Shown here: positions 30,652 through 35,108 of the stretch, one piece after another | How positions within the stretch are numbered: position 1 is the first letter of the stretch | How the letters are laid out: each line of letters begins with the position of its first letter | Assembly (NCBI GenBank): GCA_022340405.1 | Contig: JAJDOA010000138.1 | Span: 1 to 35,108 of the forward strand | Reading direction: 5' to 3' | DNA length: 35,108 bases | Source of the DNA: Desulfobacteraceae bacterium | GTDB taxonomy: Bacteria; Desulfobacterota; Desulfobacteria; Desulfobacterales; JAJDOA01 | Position numbers and translations under genes: made by a program | The notes under the pieces: model-generated | The model's input: the letters and a program-made list of their open reading frames with translations, nothing else | What the model was told of the DNA's origin: nothing | The model's database searches: none

Positions 30652-31143
30652 GTGGAAGAAAACAAACTGGTCCCTGTCCTGCGCGACGGTATAAACTTGG
30701 TCAAAGTGATGCTTTTCAAACGCCTGAAAGACCGCTGTTCCAAGCAATACCCGGAGCGCGGGCAGGAGGACATCCAGCGACTGAGCGGAGCGGTAATCAA
30801 CGAACTGTTCGGCACCGCGAACGAGCGAGAGCCCTTCGCCTCTTTCCTGGAAGAAAACCGCGCCGCGGTGGAGGCCGAAATTCGTGCCATCCCCGCGGCC
30901 TTCGACACCTTTCGCATTGCCCTCACGGACGCTTTGCGAATGCAGTTTCTGTGCGACAGCCACGAAGGCGTGGACAGCAGCGCCATCCTTTCCCGGGCCG
31001 ATGCGATGGGCATCCTGATCATGGACCGGGAGGTTCCCCTTCCCAAAACTTTTCTGAATCTGATTCGAACCCTGGCCGTTGCCGACGGAATCCTGTCCCC
31101 TGAAGCCCTGGCCATCAACGAGGATCTGGATACGGAAGCGTGA
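30652..31143 (+). CDS. Conserved-looking protein of unknown function (163 aa)
   Basis: This is a mixed-charge, probably soluble and helical protein of 163 residues. I do not recognise a family. It has a basic N-terminal stretch (LFKRLKDRCSKQYPERG), an FGTANEREPF turn and a C-terminal segment (RTLAVADGILSPEALAINED). The GTG at 30652 has AAAGG eight bases upstream; the upstream GTG 30577 lacks a site and its product start is not protein-like. Its stop overlaps the GTG of the L-2-hydroxyglutarate oxidase gene by 4 nt, so the two are translationally coupled. Confidence 0.6.
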   Translation: MEENKLVPVLRDGINLVKVMLFKRLKDRCSKQYPERGQEDIQRLSGAVINELFGTANEREPFASFLEENRAAVEAEIRAIPAAFDTFRIALTDALRMQFLCDSHEGVDSSAILSRADAMGILIMDREVPLPKTFLNLIRTLAVADGILSPEALAINEDLDTEA

Positions 31144-32342
31144 CCACCTTTGATATGGCCATCGTCGGCGGCGGCATCGTAGGGGTTTGCACCGCCTGGC
31201 AGATGAAAAAGCGATTTTCGGATGCGGCCGTGGTCCTGATGGAAAAGGAGCCCTATCCGGCAGGACACCAGACGGGCCACAACTCGGGAGTGATTCACGC
31301 AGGCGTCTATTACCAGCCGGGTAGCCTGAAGGCGGAGTTCTGCAAACGCGGTGCTGAAGCGACGCTTCGTTTCTGCCGGGATCACAACCTGCCGGTGGAA
31401 CAATGCGGCAAACTGCTGGTGGCCACCGATGAGCTGGAATACCGGCGGATGGAGGCGCTGGAGAAACGCTGCGAGCAAAACGACATTGTCGTGAGGCGGA
31501 TGGATGCGTCGGCGCTTCGCCGGATGGAACCGAACATCATCGGTCGGGGCGCCCTGTACGTGCCGGCGACCGGCATCACGGACTACCGCCGCATCACCGG
31601 CAAAATGGCCGATCTCTTCGCTGCCCTGGGGGGGAAGATTCGCACCGGATGTGAGGTCGTCGGCATCGAGGAAACCGGCTCGGACGTCCGTGTCCGAACC
31701 CGTTCGGACACCATCCAGGCCCGCTATCTGGTGGCCTGTGCCGGACTGCAAGCCGACCGCGTCGCGAAGAGTACCGGTATCGAAATCGATTTTCAAATCA
31801 TCCCGTTTCGAGGAGAGTACTACCGGCTTTCCGGTCGTCTCAACGACCTCGTTCGGCACCTGATCTATCCGATTCCGGATCCCGATCTCCCCTTCCTGGG
31901 GGTTCATCTCACCCGGATGATCGACGGATCGGTGACCGTCGGACCCAATGCCGTACTCGGCTGGAAGCGGGAAGGCTATGGCGGGATCAACGTGAGCGGC
32001 AAAGACATCGCCGACATGCTCACTTTTCCTGGATTCTGGAGGGTGATTGCGGAAAACCTGGGATCGGGGATTTCGGAGATGAGGGACTCCCTGTTCAAGA
32101 CCGGCTACCTGCGTCGAATCCGCAGGTACTGCCCCGGGATTGGCCTGCGCAATCTACTGCCCTATCCCGCCGGTATCCGGGCCCAGGCCGTTCAACGGGA
32201 CGGGACGCTGGTACACGACTTCCTCTTTGCCGAGAGCGACCGCACCTTCCATGTCTGCAACGCACCGTCACCGGCTGCGACATCGGCCATTCCCATCAGC
32301 GAGCACCTCTGCGACCTCGTCTCCGACAGATTCGACCTGTGA
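31140..32342 (+). CDS. lhgO: L-2-hydroxyglutarate oxidase
   Basis: This 400-residue FAD-dependent oxidoreductase belongs to the DAO family. MAIVGGGIVGVCTAWQM is the FAD-binding GxGxxG, HQTGHNSGVIHAGVYYQPGSLKAEFC is the LhgO/YgaF signature, and later blocks include VVGIEETG, ACAGLQADRVA, FRGEYYRL and PNAVLGWKREGYG. It oxidises L-2-hydroxyglutarate to 2-oxoglutarate, passing electrons to the membrane pool. The GTG start overlaps the preceding gene by 4 nt. No csiD or gab gene is near, so it is probably a repair enzyme for L-2HG formed by promiscuous dehydrogenases rather than part of glutarate catabolism; this is inference. Confidence 0.92.
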   Translation: MTTFDMAIVGGGIVGVCTAWQMKKRFSDAAVVLMEKEPYPAGHQTGHNSGVIHAGVYYQPGSLKAEFCKRGAEATLRFCRDHNLPVEQCGKLLVATDELEYRRMEALEKRCEQNDIVVRRMDASALRRMEPNIIGRGALYVPATGITDYRRITGKMADLFAALGGKIRTGCEVVGIEETGSDVRVRTRSDTIQARYLVACAGLQADRVAKSTGIEIDFQIIPFRGEYYRLSGRLNDLVRHLIYPIPDPDLPFLGVHLTRMIDGSVTVGPNAVLGWKREGYGGINVSGKDIADMLTFPGFWRVIAENLGSGISEMRDSLFKTGYLRRIRRYCPGIGLRNLLPYPAGIRAQAVQRDGTLVHDFLFAESDRTFHVCNAPSPAATSAIPISEHLCDLVSDRFDL

Positions 32343-32431
32343 TAACCGTCGGTCCATCCGGAAAATGCTTTCGCTTGAAGAAATCGACCCGTTTTGAGAT
32401 ACCCTACAGGGAACGCTTTTCGGAGAGGGCC

Positions 32432-33067
32432 ATGAGCCGATACCTTCTTCTCATTCTGTTTTGGACCGCATGGTGCACACTGCACAGCGCCCTGATCGCA
32501 CCGTCGGTCATGGATCGGATTCACAGGCGGTTTCCGCACGGATTCCGGTTTTATCGCATTTTCTTCAATACCGTGGCCCTGGCGACCCTGGTTCCGGTCC
32601 TTGTCTACGCCTTTTCCCTCAGGGGGCCGATTCTCTTTGCCTGGCAGGGGCCGTGGCGGGTTCTTCAACTCCTCCTGGCGGGCTGCGCCTTGTGGCTTTT
32701 CGCCGCCGGATCCCACCGCTACGACTTTTTTCAGTTTCTCGGGCTCCGGCAGCTCCGTAGTGAAACCAGTTGCGGTATGCTCACCGAAGACTGCTCGCTG
32801 GACACCAGCGGCGTGTTGTCCCTGGTCCGCCACCCCTGGTACACCGGGGGCATCCTGATCATCTGGGTCCGCCCCCTGGATTTGACAGCAATCCTGACCA
32901 ACATCGCCCTCACCGGATATTTCATTGTGGGGGCACACTTGGAGGAGCGGAAGCTGAGACTGCAATTCGGAGGGGAATACGCGGCGTATCAGCGCCGGGT
33001 GTCGATGTTTTTCCCCATCCGGTGGGCAAGAGACCGGTGGTTGGGCGGCCGATCCCGCTCTAGGTGA
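32432..33067 (+). CDS. ICMT/NnrU-like membrane methyltransferase family protein
   Basis: This 211-residue protein has five or so hydrophobic helices. The family signature is LVRHPWYTGGILIIW followed by LEERKLRLQFGGEYAAYQRRVSMFFP, the RHPxY ... EExxL..xfGxeYxxYxxxV pattern of isoprenylcysteine carboxyl methyltransferases and related phospholipid or thiol methyltransferases. The substrate is unknown; methanethiol-type MddA enzymes fall in the same superfamily. ATG 32432 has GGAGAGGG close upstream. It is 90 nt after the lhgO stop and convergent with the kinase-BON gene. Confidence 0.8.
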   Translation: MSRYLLLILFWTAWCTLHSALIAPSVMDRIHRRFPHGFRFYRIFFNTVALATLVPVLVYAFSLRGPILFAWQGPWRVLQLLLAGCALWLFAAGSHRYDFFQFLGLRQLRSETSCGMLTEDCSLDTSGVLSLVRHPWYTGGILIIWVRPLDLTAILTNIALTGYFIVGAHLEERKLRLQFGGEYAAYQRRVSMFFPIRWARDRWLGGRSRSR

Positions 33068-33099
33068 TCCCGCCCGGGCGGACGCCGGACGAAATCTCT

Positions 33100-33909
33100 T
33101 CACTCCCCGATGCCGGACCTGATGAAAATCTGATCGTTCAGGCTCTTCACCCCCGGAATTGCCGAAACGGCCTCCCTGCAGTCTTCCACGGTATTGCGGG
33201 CATAGGCGACGCCTTCCAGGTGGACGACACCTCCTTTCACCGAAAGATGATCCCAATGCAACCCCGGGATTTCCATGATGACCGACTCCACCTCCAGGGT
33301 CAGCAGAAGATCGTCCAGTTTTTCCCGCGCACGGGCGGAACCTTCCGACACCTTACGGACCCCAAGGGCCGTAACGATCATGTCGGCCGCCGTTTCCACC
33401 GGGATCGCTCGGGTGTTCAGCACCAAGTCGTATAGGGCTTCCTCGTCCCAATTGATCCCGAAAAAGGAGCGGATATATCCGGCGGAGTCCTGGTCGCTGC
33501 TCCGTAGAATCGAAGCGGTCTTTTTCTCGTCCCAACGGTTGCGGTCCATGAGGCGACGGATCCGATCCTCTTCGGGGGCGATGATGCGGACATGCAGGAC
33601 GTTGGGAAGATCCTTCAGCAGAAACTGCCCCCCCCGGCCGACGATCACGACGCGGTCCTTTCTGGCAAAATCGTAGATGACGGTCTTGATCAGAAGAAGG
33701 AACCGATCCCTCTGGTAGGAAAAGGATTGCCAGAACGAGGGTTTTCTCTCGTCGTATTTTTCGATCGCCTCGGCTGGAAAACCGCGCCCTGAAAGCGCTT
33801 CGCTGATCTTCTGCTTGTCGATGGTTTCGTAGCGGGTTCGGTAGGCGACCTCTTCGGCGACCTGGTTGCCGAAGCTGCCCATTTGCCTGGAAATGGTAAC
33901 GATAGCCAT
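33100..33909 (-). CDS. Cytidylate-kinase-like protein fused to a BON domain
   Basis: This 269-residue protein has two parts. Residues 1 to about 190 resemble the AAK6/cytidylate-kinase-like family: ITISRQMGSFGNQVAEEVAYRT as modified P-loop, VIVGRGGQFLL, HVRIIAPEEDRIRRLM and the GYIRSFFGINWDEEALYDLVLNT segment. Residues from about 200 form a BON-type domain (LEVESVIMEIPGLHWDHLSVKGGVVHLEGVA and VSAIPGVKSLNDQI, in order). BON domains bind lipid or other ligands, so the fusion may couple nucleotide binding to an envelope or small-molecule signal. ATG 33909 has GGAGG eight bases upstream; further upstream is the decayed monooxygenase gene, not coding for this protein. Confidence 0.85.
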   Translation of the reverse strand: MAIVTISRQMGSFGNQVAEEVAYRTRYETIDKQKISEALSGRGFPAEAIEKYDERKPSFWQSFSYQRDRFLLLIKTVIYDFARKDRVVIVGRGGQFLLKDLPNVLHVRIIAPEEDRIRRLMDRNRWDEKKTASILRSSDQDSAGYIRSFFGINWDEEALYDLVLNTRAIPVETAADMIVTALGVRKVSEGSARAREKLDDLLLTLEVESVIMEIPGLHWDHLSVKGGVVHLEGVAYARNTVEDCREAVSAIPGVKSLNDQIFIRSGIGE

Positions 33910-34024
33910 TGCGAGCCTCCTCCCCTGTTGCATCATTTCCTGAAAGAGCGGCGGACTGCAGTGCATGGGGCCGCCTCCCGGCCGCGGGCAGGCGGGAGCC
34001 CGCATCGCCATCGGGCTGGTCAGC

Positions 34025-34321
34025 AGGGTATCCTTCTTCGTTGCGGTTCCAGGTGAGGGCAGCTTTCGAAAGAATCCGGTCTCGAAACCGGTTGTCACAT
34101 TCGATGAAGTGCGGCGTCTGCAGGTGGGCCTTGAAGGCCGGCGAATCGGTGCAGATTTCGTAGAGAAAGAAGCGCGTTCGACCCTGGGGATCGAATCAGA
34201 CATCGAACGGGTGGCCGTCCGTTTCCCGCATCAGCGAATGGCGCGCCTGAGCCTGCACGGCTGCGGCGAACTGTTCCGCATACGCTTATTTTACAACAAA
34301 AGCCGCGGTGACGGCAAGCAA
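34025..34321 (-). pseudogene. Antibiotic-biosynthesis-monooxygenase-family pseudogene with two in-frame stops
   Basis: On the minus strand a reading frame beginning at TTG 34321 (GGGAGG seven bases upstream) encodes LAVTAAFVVK, then TAA (34288-34286), then AYAEQFAAAVQAQARHSL, then HPFDV, TGA (34198-34196), and FDPQGRTRFFLYEICTDS with PAFKAHLQTPHF. These segments in order match the ABM fold (VT...FVVKPxhaexF, FDVcxDP, FLYEvYxdxxAFxxHlxTpHF). The first stop falls at the usual VKP proline and the second at a position that is often Cys. No terminal stop ends the frame before the neighbouring gene, so the right boundary is approximate. It is probably a dead gene; the region 33910-34444 contains nothing else. 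Confidence 0.7.
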
Positions 34322-34444
34322 TGGATTTCACCTCCCTGGTTTATATCTCGACGGCGGGAGATCCGACCTTCCGAGATCCCCGATCAAATCCACCGGGTCG
34401 CCCCGGCGGCAGGTCTGAAAGCGGGATGGATGGGCAACCGTTTT

Positions 34445-35080
34445 CTATCCGGAGGCATACCGTTTTCGAAGCTCCGCAATCTGTTCGGGCCCGAGCGTGC
34501 GATAGTCGCCGCCTTTCACCAGGAAAAACACCCGGGCTGTCTCCTCGAGCTCCTCGGCGGCGTATACAGCATCCACCAAATCCTTCCCGGCCACAACGGT
34601 TCCATGATGGGCCATCAACACGGCCCGGTGAGAGCCGCATTTTTCTTCCACGGCCGCCGCCAGGCGACGGCTGCCCGGCGGATGAAAAGCAACCAGGGGA
34701 AGACGACCGATGCTCATGACGAAATAGGCCATCAAGGGCGGCAGCAGGTCCTCCGGATCCAGGCCCTTCAGGCAGGACAGGGCAACGGCGTACGGGGAAT
34801 GCAGGTGAACGACGGCCCGATCTTCCGGCCTTGCCCGATATACCCCCATGTGGAGAACCGCCTCTGTGGACGGCGGGTCCCCCGTCAGATGATTTCCCTC
34901 CGGATCCAGTTTCGCGATCCGGTCCGGATCCAGCCTTCCGAGACAGGAACGGGTTGGCGTCACCAGCATGCCGTCGTCCAGCTTGACACTGATATTGCCG
35001 GATCCCCCCGAGGTGTATCCCCTGTCGAAAAGAGATTTTCCGTGAACTGCGATCCATTCTCGCAAATCGGTCTCTTCCAT
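34445..35080 (-). CDS. otnC: Class II aldolase family protein, probable 3-oxo-tetronate 4-phosphate decarboxylase
   Basis: This 211-residue protein of the class II aldolase/adducin fold has DRGYTSGGSGNISVK, then TPTRSCLGRLDP, a metal site made by Glu73, His92 and His94 (VHLHSPYAVALSCL) and His159 (MAHHGTVVAG), and a C-terminal EELEETARVFFLV with LGPEQIAELRKRY. The SCLG-LDP, ALSCL-GLD and EQIAELR blocks resemble YgbL/OtnC more than fuculose-phosphate aldolase. OtnC decarboxylates 3-oxo-tetronate 4-phosphate in sugar-acid catabolism. The start ATG 35080 has GGAG eight bases upstream. Partner genes of an otn pathway may lie beyond the window's right edge. Confidence 0.75.
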   Translation of the reverse strand: MEETDLREWIAVHGKSLFDRGYTSGGSGNISVKLDDGMLVTPTRSCLGRLDPDRIAKLDPEGNHLTGDPPSTEAVLHMGVYRARPEDRAVVHLHSPYAVALSCLKGLDPEDLLPPLMAYFVMSIGRLPLVAFHPPGSRRLAAAVEEKCGSHRAVLMAHHGTVVAGKDLVDAVYAAEELEETARVFFLVKGGDYRTLGPEQIAELRKRYASG

Positions 35081-35108
35081 GGCAGCATCTCCAATGCTTT
35101 GTCGAAAA

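Noticed and set aside
30486-31907. Minus-strand frame opposite the unknown gene and lhgO
   Set aside because: Antisense shadow with no domain; the plus strand carries clear genes.
34178-34198. Selenocysteine reading of the TGA in the monooxygenase remnant
   Set aside because: A small hairpin (TTCGA/TCGAA) follows the TGA, but its apex is too close to the codon for a bacterial SECIS, and a TAA lies upstream in the same frame.

Overview
The window is about 35 kb of GC-rich DNA from a Gram-negative bacterium. It most resembles a Desulfobacterota (sulfate-reducer-like) chromosome. The grounds are a complete sigma-54/PspF-controlled pspABC locus, an HTH/polyferredoxin protein with a poly-cysteine motif, SpoIIE-type and hybrid-kinase signalling genes, and dispersed non-coding repeats. 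This assignment is inference from gene content. I see no rRNA, tRNA, CRISPR, transposase or phage gene.

Layout. 1-679 is gene-free and repeat-rich: GC-rich inverted hairpin pairs, then an AT-rich inverted-repeat element. 680-5310 (minus) holds a GAF-histidine kinase-receiver hybrid, a nucleotidyltransferase-fold protein and a secreted/anchored TPR protein. 5671-15288 (plus) is a nine-gene run with several stop/start overlaps: two S51/cyanophycinase-like proteins (the second with a cysteinyl-tRNA-synthetase-like tail), a ThuA-Gfo/Idh/MocA fusion, a second Gfo/Idh/MocA oxidoreductase, a GNAT/FemAB-like acyltransferase, an MshA-like GT4 glycosyltransferase, a PIG-L deacetylase, inositol-3-phosphate synthase and a HAD phosphatase. 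15348-22901 carries an AI-2E-type permease, a histidine phosphatase, a flavin reductase-like protein, a membrane SpoIIE phosphatase, a TerB-like protein, a divergent CaCA exchanger, a stand-alone LigD-type 3'-phosphoesterase and a DUF2889 pair. 23330-27526 has the Fe-S/HTH protein, a DnaJ-DUF1232 protein, a PaaI-type thioesterase and a MATE transporter. 27529-30117 is pspC-pspB-pspA (minus) divergent from pspF (plus). 30313-35080 has a 58-residue peptide ending in six cysteines, an unknown protein overlapping an L-2-hydroxyglutarate oxidase gene, an ICMT-like membrane protein, a kinase-BON fusion, a decayed monooxygenase pseudogene and an OtnC-like aldolase.

Two things stand out. First, inositol-3-phosphate synthase, an MshA-like transferase that keeps the inositol-phosphate-binding residues, a PIG-L deacetylase and a phosphatase sit together. 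This is the chemistry needed for a GlcN-inositol pseudodisaccharide, as in mycothiol, but the partner genes differ from those of Actinobacteria. Second, two copies of a non-coding element (17967-18104 and 22948-23093) share a 108-nt core that is about 91% identical. Their flanking arms differ in sequence yet stay complementary, with compensated base changes. That points to a conserved fold rather than an ordinary insertion element.
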